DNA of 64,000 nt from Notospermus geniculatus (GCA_002633025.1 NMRB01001414.1:95466-159465); one strand, 5' to 3'; shown: positions 24,530 through 35,479, counted from the first letter of the stretch. The notes: generated by a model from the letters alone, not told the origin. A program made the numbers and translations.

Positions 24530-27500
24530 CTACGCCACTGTACTTTCCTTACCAAGGCTCCGAGGGAAAAACCTGGTGTACAAGTCGCCCATTTTGTCAA
24601 TGTTGCTATGAAGTACTGCTTGAATAACACTCAGGTATTTGCCATCACATCCTGAAATACACCAAAATATTCCAATTACTTCTATTTAATGGGATGGACA
24701 GATGCAGCAATACAGTGAACCTCTCTATCAAGGAGACCTTCAGGCTGACGAATGATGTCCTCCAAGATACTCAATACTTACTCTCAGCCATAACTTTTTT
24801 ATTAATCTCTGGATCAAATATTTGTCTGTTTTCCATAATGTATCTCCAGATTCCCAACATGATCAAATGCAGCTGATATGGCGTTATCACGGAGAAGATT
24901 TCACCGACATAGCACAGCGGTTCTGGGAGAAGGTTCCCCTGAAATAAGATGGATGATGTAGAGCAGGGCATTGGGATATTGTGGAGTGCCAAGAAACGGG
25001 GAGTCCCTGCATGACTCTACAATAATGATGTACATTTAGCATGACTAGGGACTAATCTTTACATGCCCACTCATCGATATGTACATTGAGGCGACCGAGG
25101 CACAAGAAGAATGCAGGAGACTAGCCGTATTTACGAAGCGAGATTAGGTCAACACGTGTGTAAATTCATAGTTATTCATGTTAAGGGCCTAGAAAACCAT
25201 TGTTTTGCTGCCTTGTACACTGCTTGATCGGCAGCATTTACCCGCAGGATAATCACCCGTGGTTAACTTTCCTTTGTCTAGCTGCAGGAGGACAAAAGAA
25301 AAATTTGAACAACCTACAGACCTTGTTTAGAGTCATTCAACTCTATTCTTCAATCCTCCTGCACGTAAACGCAGGAATGTTAACTGCATGTGGTTATCCT
25401 GCGGGTAAACGCTGCCGATCAAGCAGCGTACAAGGTAGCAACACAATGGTTTTCTAGGCCCTTAACCTGAATAACTATGAATTTACACGCGTGTTGGCCT
25501 AATCGCACTTTGTAAATACGGCCCTAAAGGTTTCAGAAACCCTGTCACATAAGTATTCACTGGAAAGTGCTCAGCAAGAGCTTTCCAACGAATACCAATT
25601 TGATGGTAGGGGTTTCAGTCTTTTCATACAGATTTTCAAATTTGACAGCGTTTACTGGGGAGTCAAAAGGTAAATCCTGTCATAAAGAACTTGAATGAAA
25701 ATAAAGGGAACCAAAAGACTCACCCTTTTCATACATTCCAATAACCTACAAGACATTTGTAACTGCTGAGGGTTGTTTCTCGTCGAGACATCGCGACTGC
25801 TCTCCCAAAACATCAGCAGCGGGGCGATGATGCTGCGTAATATACACGAGCAGAACATGAAGCCGATGTTAGCTGACGCCACGAGTTCCATAATGTCCCA
25901 GAGAATGGGGTTGTCATCAAATATCTTCTTAACGGAGAGATCTCTGCAGATAAAGAACAAGTATTTTGGTGTCAGGCCAAACAATGAGGCTGAATTCACA
26001 TTACAAAATCCAGACATAACCCTCTCATCGACATTGGAAGCTCTCACTGCAACAATGGAAATTTCTGAGGTGGCCTGTTGCAGATTTAACACAGAAAACG
26101 TGCAGGTTGTTGGGGTGGCATAGTGGAAACATCCATCCCTGCCAGGAATGAGGTCACGGGTTTGACTCTCAGTGGTTGAGAGGGCAATCTCTCTCGACAT
26201 CATAGGTTTCCTCCAGGGGATCTGGTTTCCTCCTACATTGCCAAGTTGCTACAATGCCCTGAGTGGGCGCTTGGACTCCTGAAATAAGTTTTTGTGTAAA
26301 TTTCAAATAGAAAGAATGAGGAGTAAAAATTTCAACATCTCACCTCTCCACAGTTACTCTCATAAAATCCTCCTCTGGCCAGGGTATATCATTATACAGT
26401 GTATCTGGCATGGCAACATGGACAAGAATCTGTGCCAGGGTGTGTGATCCAGTACTGGACAGGCTATTTTTGGCCTGGTTCTGAGGTTGATCACCAGGGG
26501 GATCCACTTCCATGTCGTGGTGGCCGTCGGAGGGATTTTCAGGCAGTCCCGCATCGCTGCATCCGCAAAGGAGTAGGGCCTCTATTACACACTGTTTGTT
26601 GAAAATTTGCTGGTCCTGTAGAAGATTTCATAAGCCAAATTTTCTTGATTTTAGTAGAAATCCATAGAAATAGGGTTAATTTGTCTAAATTTTCTTACCA
26701 GTTTCTTAAGTTGCTCCTCCAGGTGAGACTTTTCTCGCACAAGTTGGCTTTCTATGGGCAAATCACCCATAGAAAGCTATGGGGCACAGGATCTTTATGG
26801 GTAACGCAGCTGTAGAAAACTTTGTGTCACAGGCCAGGACGTGAGCCTTCATGGAAATGAGCAATGGTGAATTGCCCACTAAGAGCCAACTCACATGAGA
26901 AAACTCACATGGTCTTTTCATCAAAACAAAGTTTGGCAAATGTGCCTAATAAAAAACGCACATCATTTTTGAGTCACTTACTAAGGGTGTTATATTTGAC
27001 TTGGAAGGATGCCGTAATCCGTCTCCAATTACTCCCGCATGGAAGACCGTCATATGGGACTGAGGTAGAATCACTGATGATGACTGTTTGATGTTTTCCT
27101 CCAACATTGACTCCTTGCCTTTCTGGGTCGATGGCTGTTTGCCTGTGTTCACCTTCGAGCCAAGGAGACGGGCATTTTCCTGGAAGTGAAATCAAAACAA
27201 GACTGCGATATTAAGGCAATGGAGTTTTAAGAAACATAGATGTATATATTATGTAAGGGGTAAAGTTTCTCACTAACCACTGCACTAGCAGTACAGGATG
27301 TTTTGGCCACCGTAGATTTGCCCTTGTGTCCTTACCGGTATGAGAGCTCCTTCCAATAGGAATCTCAGCACGATGCTGGTCGCTGAGGGAAGTTTACTGA
27401 GTGTCTGCAAGTACTGTGTTGTGATGTGGATTGACTTCATTTTCTGTCGAATCTCTGGAAACAAAAAATTATTAGAGGGTAGTTTGTCCCTTTAAATTAT

Positions 27501-30500
27501 CTGAAGGATACCAATATTTATTCAATTTGATCCAACATGTAACAAGAGGTACAATGGAAACATGGCGNCAGACTCGGTCATATTCTATTCCAAAAGAAGC
27601 ATAAACCAACCTGTGCACTTAAGACAACGGTAGAAGTACATCGCAACGCTGCTACACAGCTGTAGTACCACGCCCATATCAAACGACTGGCTAGCAAAAC
27701 CAATTAGGTTCATGATCTGTATAGTTGCCACGGTAACCTTAAAGTTGTCATGAGAGAGCTGCATTGCCAAGGTAACCACATGTTTCTTAAGTACTCTTGA
27801 CACACTGCTCCTGAAAATGAAAGAAAGAATTTGTAATTCAAGGAGCCAACAACTGAATCTCCAGTAGAACCTCCCTTAGGGACACCTCTGCCAGGAGGAC
27901 GCCTCTCTATTAAGGAAAGTAGAGATCAGTCGCCAATCGGTCATGTTTGTTCTCTTTGACCTCTGTATCGAAGACAATTTATCAAGCCTTTAGGAAAGAA
28001 GCACAAAAAAGAAGCATACCCCATGGTCTTATGATGCGAATTCTCTTATTGAACAATTTATCAAGCCTTTAGGAAAGAAGCACAAAAAAGAAGCATACCC
28101 CATGGTCTTATGATGCGAATTCTCCCATTGAACAATATTCAGTAAGTTTTCCATCAACCTGGTGCCTTCAATACTCTGGGAGTTCAACGCCTCCATCGTT
28201 TGGTTAATGGTGCTTGTTACGATGTGCGGCAACTGGATCTCAATCTCCCGCTGCAGCTGCATCACAGACCTCAACTAAAAGTGACAAACATATCGACCAT
28301 TTTGAAAACTGAGAGAGACTGTGATGACGACCCAGTACAAGAGAGCTCTTTAATTCAATCCCTCAAAACTTCAAGGGAAAGTGCTATTTTGTGCGTAGTT
28401 TACCCATCTTTTCTAGGATAACAGGTAACGAAATATGACAAAGAACTTACCTGTCTAGGATTCTGAGAATTGCACAGTATGTGCTTCAGTATCTTAGCTG
28501 CACAATTCTCCCCGCAATAAGCAGATACGCTGACAAGGAGGCCGGAGATCCATCGCGCACGCTCCTGTCTTCCATTGATGAGTTGATCGCAGAGATTTAT
28601 AACGTGGGGTTCCAAAGCAGACAGAAGCGGAATATCTGGCTCTGTGTCCATTCTTCGACAGTGGGTGGTCTTGTGGATTAGGGCAAGTAGTTTATCCTGA
28701 AAAATATCAACGTTCAAGGTCATAGAGTTCTGATATCAACTTTTATCTTAAGGTAACTTTTTCCCATGACAAAAAGGAATTTCTGACACCCCCGGATGTG
28801 AGGTACTTGATAAAATCTAGGACTTACCAAAATATATCGACACGTCTGTTGTACCACAGGAAATATCAGGGACTTCTTATCTGAAGAAAATCAAGCAAAG
28901 GATTTTTACAGTCAGTTGAGGGCGAGTAACCAAAGTGGGTGAGAATATATCCCAGTTGGTTCTCCAGCCATGACTTGTCACTCTCTAAATGCGCTCCTCC
29001 ACATACATGTAAGAGTTATCTCAGGCAAGTTGGCTCTCAATGGGCAAATCACCATTCTGGTTTCCAAAAGTGGTGAAAGCTACATGTAGCAAAGGCATTT
29101 GCCAAGGTAAAAGTTGGCATTCTTACCAGGAGGAGGATCAGCTACATCAAAAAGGAAATTCAGCATATTCGCAACACCAATGTCGGTCTTCATTACGAGA
29201 TGAACACTCAGGTCTAACAAGCTGTAATGTAATAAAGGAGATAGACGATGACATTGGTCTTAATGGATTCGCTCCATCACACACGGCAAGGATTTTATAA
29301 TGACTTGAGAGATGTAGACGTGAAACATGAAAATCTTACCCTTGTTTGTCTTGAAGGACAGGTGTAGAGAGCCGAGAAAACTTATCAGCCAGTCCGTTAA
29401 GGATTGGTGGGGTCACTGAAATGAGGTAAAGGTAAAGATTTTAGGTCTATAGTCAGATATCTCTGGCATTTAGCATGATTAGCCTACTTCATATTTACCC
29501 CCAGTGCCTCCAGAAACATTTATGGGGAACTCAAGCACTGGTGGCAGCTCGTTCAGCACTATCTTGATCCTTTCATCAACTAGTAATAATGAATTGCTTA
29601 TCAAATTCATGAAATTATCTCAAAAATTTACTCACTGAAACTCTAGAAAAGACTCAAGAGTTTCAGATTGTAAAGTTCCACTTGAAAAAGACCCCGGTTG
29701 GGGTCGAAAATTCGTGAATTCTGGAGATTGACTTCTTGCTTATTATCATTTTGTGTGTCAATTTTGTGCTATTCTGTATCTTTGAAAAATTTACTCACAT
29801 ATTTGAACAAATTCATTTGTGATCACCTTGAGCAGCATATTTGACATTGAAGCCAGGTAAAGAAGATATGGCACTGCTGAGATATACATGGGATTGTCTT
29901 CGTTATGGAGACTCTCCTGTAAAGGAAATTCACAACTTCATGATTTCGACTCAGTTACTTCTTCAATACTTCTGCTCTGTCTCCAGAGTTGCTGCAGGTT
30001 TAAAGCACCACGGTATTGCCACTTTCTGTCGACAGCCGGCACCACCGGTACCCGTTCTCCAATACTGTAGTTAAGCCTTTCGCCCCAGTGTTGGAGAATG
30101 TATGATTACACTACAATGCACGTAGTAGCATGCGTAGTTTACCAAGTCGTCAATAGATGTCTCCCTTTACGCGGGTAGGTGTAACGCAGGATTGGGAAGC
30201 AATACTGTGGTCCTTTAAGTGACAGTTCTTCCAGGACAACTCCCAGGGTTCCCCACTACCTTCTATAAAATATTATTTCAAGGGTGCAAGCCTAAACTGA
30301 TGACATTCAGCTACTCATCAAACAATACTGGGAGATACTTACCAAATGTAGGAAGAAACTGGAGCCCCTGGAGAAAACGTACAATATTGAGGAGAGATCA
30401 CTCCTCTACTGTACAAAGCCACTGAATCAGGGATTGAACCCGCGACCTCATTTAAGGCAGGCATTGACGTTTCCACTGCATCACTTTGAATAACTTGACA

Positions 30501-33169
30501 TGAAGAGAGAAATTCCTACCTGGAATAAACTTAACAAAGCTTTCTTGATATCTTGGCCGTGTTGAGAGGCTAGATGACCGAGGATGCCCACTACTGAAGT
30601 AATCTTTGGTATGTTCTCAGAACTTGTGTGATGATGATCTGCCTGGGCGCTACCGTGATGACAGAAGTCTTTCAGGCCACACATCAGGACTCGTGTGATG
30701 ATGGTCGTCGGAAAACATGATCTGGAGTGGAGCAAAAAAGAATTTAGCTCGGACAATATTGACTCATTGAGTCCCACAGCAAAGCAGACATTTCATGTAG
30801 TACAGTGGAACCTTCCTGAGCAGACACTCTGCCAGCAGGACACCTCTCTATTGAGGACACCAAAGTTCAGTCCCACACTGGTCACTTCTATTGATTTTGA
30901 CCTCCATAACCAGGACACCTCTCAGTTCAGGACGGCATCTAACAGTCACGAAGGTGTCATTTATAGAGAGGTTCCACAGTACTGGCATCGTCCTCGGAAT
31001 GGGTGAGTCTCAGTGCAATTTTCACAGGTGCCTACCGGTATTCAGAGAAACTTACCCAATGTGGGCTACGACCCAGTCAAAGTGGGGGGAATGTTTGACA
31101 GAGGCTTCAAGCAATGCATTGATGCATACATCGGGAGATGTACCTATCCTGGAAGAAGTAGAGTTACAAAATGATGGTTAAATCAGGCAAATTTACATAT
31201 CCATGGAAAGATATTTACATAGGCCTATCTATGGAAAGACATTTGGTTGCAATTTATGAAGCCATAAATTGTAGTACAATCTAAGCCTGGCTCTTGATTC
31301 AGAAAAAAACACAGATCTAACATAACTTACATTGAGGCAAAACATTCCGTGGCAATCTCCATCAAAATTTTGGTAGGCTGACAAGTCATCCATAGCTGGA
31401 GCAGTTTGTTCAAACTGGACGAGTGAGGCACACCCTGACGGTCTGAGTACTTGCTACTGATGTGACCAAGTAACTCGATTGACCACTGAAAAAGTGAAAG
31501 CAGTCCAGAGGATATTAATACTGCCTCAATAAGACTGATGGCTCTTGGTGTAGGGGCGGGTCTGACAGTGTTTTGGACAAGGGGGCACGACTGTCAAAAC
31601 TACTTCTAAAGAAAGAGGTGACATCTACTCTGAAATAATTGAGATTACTTACAGCAGAAATGATAGGGGACCATGCTTCTGCATTTGACTTGATAAAACT
31701 CAACAAGACACTGCTCACATCTTGTATAATGGTCTCAAGTTGTTCCCTTGTTTTATCTGAAAATGTTAAGAATATGTTTGACTGCCTTTGCCACTGATCA
31801 TGCTGTGGGGGTCATCTTACTTAGCACCAACACAGTTAGGTTCAGATACTGGCTCCTTCTTGAGATAGGGAGGTGGTAGAAATGTGTTTATCAAGCAAAT
31901 CTCCCAAGTGATTGCCAATAGACTTATAGAACTTGCCACGTTTTCATTAAAAAGCTGCATAGGCCTAGAGCATAAAAAGATGTACAAACCCATTGCACCA
32001 GTGACATTGCTCCCCAATTCGATCTCCAGGATATGAGCATTAACGGCTTCATCAAAGAGATCGCAGAGGTATTCCAAGACAGCACGGTGAGCTGATGGGA
32101 GATTCTGAAGCAGATACAGGGCACAGCGGCAGAGTTCTTCACGGCTAACTTTTCCCTTGTAGCTTGAGGCATTCACAAATTTCTTTAGATTGATCAGTAT
32201 TTCCTGAAAAAGAAAAATGTGCCTGACATACCGAAGTCGTAGTGTCACCATCGATCGAGACAGAGACCGTCAAGAAGGCAAATGCATGCATGTCTTCCAT
32301 CCCCGGCTTCTGTTCTGTTCTGTCAGTGACGGGTCAGCTCCAACGATGCCGCCGCGATGGACGCTTTTCAAATATCAAAAGTCTAATCAGGGTACGGTGT
32401 GGCCACTTAGAATTGGACCATGACATCTACTATATCATGACGGACAAAAGAAAGGGGTCCAGGAGGCTATGGTCTATGAACAATGCATAGGCCTAAGCAA
32501 TTGTCCGACAAAGGATCAGCCACACTCATCCGGCAATAGCAGTTCGGGAAAGTTCCGAATTTGGAAACGTTTCTGATTTTGGAAGCCCAGCGATTCCAAT
32601 ATTGGCAACGTTTCTTTTTTCGGAAGCGTTTTTCGATTCCGATATCGGAATCGGTGTAGGCCTATTTGCATGTTAGGCCTAATCGGGATATGAGTATCAA
32701 AAATCGGGAAGTGTTTTTTTCCATTAACAGATGGCAGCACCTGTGACCTTGTATTTCACGGCGTAAAATCTGAATTGCTGGCGTAAGTTGGCTGCAATCA
32801 TCGATAATCATCAATTATCATCATCAAAAGGCTTGATTGTGCCATAATCTCTGGGCTTCCAAATTCAGAAACGTTCCCGATATTGGAATCGAAAATCGCT
32901 TCCAAAAAAAGAAACGTTGCCAAAGTCGGAAACGTTTCCAATTTTTGAACTTTCCCGAACTGATCTGATAGGAATGGGTCATCAATATGACGATATAACA
33001 GTACAATGGCCCAGCTAAACGATGATTTTTAGATGTTAGGTATATTCTATTACTATCTTCTTGTGTAAAAGATTGTTTTTCTGGCGATGTGCCGTCACAT
33101 CGGTCTACAAACATGACAAACCTGCGAATTATCGACAGGAGCCGACTTTTCCGTGACTGCGGCCGCCAT
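24530..33169 (-). CDS. INTS5: Integrator complex subunit 5
   Basis: Subunit of the nuclear Integrator complex, which processes snRNA 3' ends and attenuates RNA polymerase II. It is a helical-repeat scaffold without catalytic residues. Nineteen phase-consistent exons give 955 residues (human about 1019): 33169-33122, 32203-31990, 31756-31653, 31485-31331, 31148-31056, 30721-30520, 29916-29799, 29415-29340, 29221-29127, 28880-28828, 28696-28451, 28274-28099, 27810-27611, 27454-27336, 27179-26982, 26615-26344, 25943-25724, 24938-24782, 24651-24530. Family landmarks, in order: [58 protein letters not shown] and [16 protein letters not shown] near the C-terminus. The start MAAAVTEK has A at -3 and G at +4. 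The frame stays open upstream to 33319, so a longer N-terminus is possible. Exon 12 has a duplicated donor region. Several introns carry MITEs. The gene starts about 450 bp downstream of a poly(A) signal attributed to the same-strand neighbour. Confidence 0.95.
25124..25522. mobile_element. Large foldback element in INTS5 intron 17
   Basis: Arms of about 170 bp face each other. Each begins GCCGTATTTAC and contains GTGTAAATTCATAGTTATTC and GGGCCTAGAAAACCATTG. The spacer is about 60 bp with no ORF. The exact target duplication is unclear (flanks ACTA and CCTAAA). Confidence 0.85.
27862..27925 (+). mobile_element. Fragment of CAGTGGAACCTC-type repeat
   Basis: In an INTS5 intron: CAGTAGAACCTCCCTTAG, then GGACACCTCTGCCAGGAGG and GCCTCTCTATTAAGG, the phrases shared by the pogo-like family. 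No right terminus is present. Confidence 0.6.
27974..28131. repeat. 79-bp tandem duplication spanning the INTS5 exon 12 donor
   Basis: Copies at 27974-28052 and 28053-28131 differ at about two bases. The second contains the 3' end of exon 12 and its donor (exon ends 28099, then GTATGC). The first carries an identical pseudo-exon end and donor at 28020. If the distal donor were used, the added 79 bases would bring an in-frame stop before it. Confidence 0.92.
29638..29760 (+). mobile_element. Half copy of palindromic MITE (full copy at 47557)
   Basis: It begins ACTCTAGAAAAGACTC and continues GAGTTTCAGATTGTAAAG, AAAGACCCCGGTTGGGGTC and TGGAGATTGACTTCTTG, matching the right half of 47557-47751. 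Similarity extends past the arm into TGTGTCAATTTTGTGCT. It lies in an INTS5 intron, so two unrelated genes share the element. Confidence 0.85.
30429..30487 (-). repeat. tRNA-like SINE head remnant
   Basis: On the minus strand A-box-like TGATGCAGTGG is followed by B-box-like GGGTTCAATCC, just beyond the INTS5 exon 6 donor (exon ends 30520). Confidence 0.5.
30803..30979. mobile_element. Pogo/Tigger-like MITE, TA-flanked, in INTS5 intron
   Basis: It starts CAGTGGAACCTTCC and ends GAGAGGTTCCACAG, one base off the exact complement, flanked by TA on both sides (30801-30802, 30980-30981). The inside repeats GGACACCTCTC-type phrases. TA duplication and CAG termini fit the Tc1/mariner-pogo group. 177 bp, non-coding. 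Confidence 0.75.
32540..32962. mobile_element. Foldback element in INTS5 intron 1
   Basis: The left end CAGTTCGGGAAAGTTC is mirrored by GAACTTTCCCGAACTG on the right. Arms of about 100 bp share TTGGAAACGTTTC, GGAAGCCCAG and CGATTCCAATAT units. No ORF and no clear target duplication were seen. Confidence 0.8.
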
Positions 33170-33437
33170 GTTTTTATTCAGTATCTGATAAACCTGAGGG
33201 ACAAATTCCACCAAAGCCGCAACTGGACATCTTTTGCCGAAGACCAAGGGTAAGCTCTCTCCAGGCAGGCCCTCCCAACAGTACATTTTCTTAAAAGGAA
33301 TTTCAACCTCTCGCTTCATCTTCTGGCCCTCTTCTCCTTGTCAGGCCTTTGGCCCTCTTTAAGTCACCCATCTCTGTTCAGATTCCTGTGGGTTGTGCAA
33401 CTGCTCTTTGCTGGCGAGTGGACTGAAAGTGAAAGAG

Positions 33438-33555
33438 CCCCGTCCTCCCACAGCGGGGCTTTGGTCTCGTTCTCATACACTCGATGAAGAGGAGCTGAGG
33501 AGATGAAGAGGAGCGGGGTAAAAACCCCTGCTGTGGGAGGATGAAGAGCCCTGAT
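33438..33555. repeat. Inverted repeat upstream of INTS5
   Basis: CCTCCCACAGCGGGG on the left pairs with CCCCTGCTGTGGGAGG on the right, with further pairing of GAGCCCC to GGGCTC at the tips. The arms are about 30 bp. Probably a small MITE; its position upstream of INTS5 leaves a regulatory role open. Confidence 0.7.
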
Positions 33556-33644
33556 AATTCAGAGGTATTATAAATCTACAGCAAATAGCCTACAACAGGA
33601 ACCCAGAAGGAACAACAGAGTTCAACTTAATTTTAATGAAAATG

Positions 33645-33650
33645 TTTATT
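33645..33650 (-). terminator. Poly(A) signal on minus strand, candidate MEGF8 3' end
   Basis: AATAAA on the minus strand about 215 bases after the stop codon of the candidate terminal exon at 33926-33865, upstream of INTS5. It marks the end of a minus-strand transcription unit. Confidence 0.5.
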
Positions 33651-33864
33651 AGTGTACCAAATATAAAGAGCGCTTCCATATATGTACACCGCTGGATATA
33701 CAAAACAATACCCATACTTGACTAATTCATGACTAACCATGACGCACAGGCAAAAAAGGGCACCGCACTAAAGGAACAATGCTAGCACAAGATTTGGACA
33801 TAAGATAAAAGAAACTGCGAGAGTCACCGTATGTCAACACCAGAATATCTGATTATAGGCCTAT

Positions 33865-33926
33865 TCAGTCTAGATTGGTACCCGATCCCCCGCTGGTGGC
33901 GCTGGCGGGCTGGCTGTATTTATAGA
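33865..33926 (-). CDS. Candidate terminal coding exon, possibly MEGF8
   Basis: A good acceptor (GGTCCGCAG) precedes 62 coding bases ending in TGA. They encode YKYSQPASATSGGSGTNLD after a split codon, and an AATAAA follows about 215 bases later. The exon is locally GC-rich with Ser/Gly/Thr-rich coding, like a disordered tail. It is the only terminal-exon-like structure between the last sure MEGF8 exon and INTS5. I did not recognise the peptide, and the exon that should join it was not found. It could belong to another gene. Confidence 0.3.
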
Positions 33927-33982
33927 CTGCGGACCAGTCTATATTCAGTCTTGAAGAGAAAGCATGGTTATCATTGAAGGTC

Positions 33983-34025
33983 AGTGGAACCTCCCTTAGC
34001 GGACACCTCTGCCAGGTGGACACCC
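33983..34025 (+). mobile_element. Fragment of CAGTGGAACCTC-type repeat
   Basis: CAGTGGAACCTCCCTTAGCG followed by GACACCTCTGCCAGGTGG, a left-end fragment of the pogo-like family. Confidence 0.6.
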
Positions 34026-34173
34026 CATGTTTCTCCCAAGGTTTCTTCACCGTCAATCTTGGTGGGAATAACCCATGCAGTTACCGGTATACTCCATTTT
34101 TTCACACGGTTTTTCAAATCAAAACACCACCTCTGACTGAAGGAAACTTCTAAAGCCACCAAAAGGCAGTTAC

Positions 34174-34731
34174 GCCGAATCAGTAGATGTCGTCCTGGGT
34201 AACCCTAATGTTTACCCAGGACCAACCTGGGTAACCCTAAAAGTTACCCAGGACAATCCTGGGTAAACTTTAGTGTACTAAAGTTTACCCAGTTTGAAAT
34301 TCGCGCGATATAGGTGCCCATGCCTCCACAGCGCCGCTGGCAATTTCCCGCGCCAGTGCATATAAGTTCATCCCGAACTAGCCACTGCAGTTTGACGTCA
34401 CGTACTTTTTGATTTCTCGACCTTTAGATGTGAACTAACCGTCCCTATAAGATGCGATCGAATTCAAATACATCTGCAAATCCTCCGCAGCTACACGAGT
34501 GACGTTATCAGCGGCCATTTTTGCCGATTTGATGGATTTCGTTCACTGATGTATGACTAAGTGCCGTTTTCAAGATCCTCGACCGCAGGTGTAAAAGTGC
34601 GAGAATTTCAAACTGGGTAAACTTTAGTACACTAAAGTTTACCCAGGATCGTCCTGGGTAACTTTTAGGGTTACCCAGGTTTGTCCTGGGTAAACTTTAG
34701 GGTTACCCAGGACGACATCTACCGATTCGGC
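34174..34731. mobile_element. Mutator-like foldback MITE with 9-bp target duplication
   Basis: The 558-bp element is bounded by GCCGAATC(A/G)GTAGATGTCG on both ends in inverted orientation and flanked by an exact 9-bp direct repeat, GGCAGTTAC (34165-34173 and 34732-34740). The arms, about 130 bp, are full of CCTGGGTAA/TTACCCAGG modules and the palindrome AACTTTAGTGTACTAAAGTT, so each arm can fold on itself and on the other. A 9-bp duplication with long inverted repeats is characteristic of Mutator-like elements. No transposase is present. Confidence 0.85.
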
Positions 34732-34740
34732 GGCAGTTAC

Positions 34741-34983
34741 CAACACATTCTTCATTTACAAGCCAGCTTTCTACGAAAGACTGGTAATATGTTACAAAGT
34801 CAAGAGGAGTCCCACAAATTCAATTGACTTTTGAATAGCAGTGATATTTGCCACAAGTTCCCGCGAAATGTCCACAGGTGAGCTGGAATCGGAGCTATGA
34901 TCCATAATACACTTGCAAAGAAAAATTTTTGTCCTTAGGCTCAATTTCTTGCCCAACCATTTCAAAACTGATAGCCTATGATA
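34741..34983 (-). other. Unassigned stretch with a minus-strand open frame
   Basis: A minus-strand frame ending at 34792 includes CIMDHSSDSSSPVDISRELV and continues to a stop. It reads like protein but has no confident acceptor and no family I recognise. It lies between two transposons in the interval where the missing MEGF8 3' exons would be expected. Confidence 0.25.
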
Positions 34984-35144
34984 CAGGCACGGATCCAGAG
35001 GGGGGGGGGGTGCCCTGGGCACACGCCCTCCCCTTTTGGCCAGGAAATCTGTGAAATCGACCATGAAATTCTGAAATTAGGTGCAAATTTCAATGTTTCT
35101 AGCACAAGGCGCCCCTCTTTCCCCAAATCCTGGATCCGCCCCTG
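34984..35144. mobile_element. hAT-like MITE, CAG..GGATCCAG family (copy 1)
   Basis: It starts CAGGCACGGATCCAG and ends CTGGATCCGCCCCTG. The body shares CCCTTTTGGCCA and AGCACA(A/G)GGCGCCCC with copies at 40673, 44730 and 53831. No exact 8-bp duplication was found. Confidence 0.65.
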
Positions 35145-35160
35145 TGTTATTGCTGCTTAA

Positions 35161-35361
35161 CCCTTTCATTACATGGGACCCGGTCACCGGGTCATCCAAA
35201 CCCCCACGAAATTTCCATGGGACCCGGTCACCGGGTCATAGTTATTGTTTATTCAGTTTCTCTTCACTTCTTCATACAATAAATCATGGACTAAAGGTCA
35301 CAAAAAAATAATAAAATGGGCCTCCGTAAGCTGGTGACCATACGTACCAGTAATGAAAGGG
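35161..35361. mobile_element. piggyBac-like MITE with TTAA duplication
   Basis: CCCTTTCATTAC at the left is mirrored by GTAATGAAAGGG at the right, and TTAA flanks both ends (35157-35160 and 35362-35365). CCC-starting termini with TTAA duplications are the piggyBac signature. Inside, GGACCCGGTCACCGGGTC occurs twice, itself a palindrome. 201 bp, no ORF. Confidence 0.85.
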
Positions 35362-35479
35362 TTAAATGAATGAAATGGTCCATGGACCATGTGCTCACTC
35401 GTTTGGACATAACAGTGTAATGACAGAGAGAGGTACATGTCAGTTATGAGCAATCTAGGTCAGGTCATTCCCAAGTTGC

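Larger units (their letters stand above)
33170..33864. other. Intergenic region between INTS5 and the upstream same-strand gene
   Basis: It contains the INTS5 5' region, including an in-frame open extension to 33319. Further out lie a hairpin (33438-33555) and a minus-strand 3' UTR with a poly(A) signal at 33650-33645. The INTS5 promoter must lie here, but no TATA-like element is evident. Confidence 0.5.

Noticed and set aside
31824-31862. Small extra INTS5 exon (encoding [13 protein letters not shown])
   Set aside because: Including it breaks the frame, whereas joining exons at 31990 and 31756 directly is in phase and matches the family.
34174-34731. Interstitial telomere repeat
   Set aside because: The GGGTAA and TTACCC words are spaced modules of palindromes, not an uninterrupted TTAGGG array.
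34792-35064. 90-codon minus-strand frame
   Set aside because: Half of it lies in a MITE (34984-35144). The rest is protein-like but has no confident acceptor and no recognised family.
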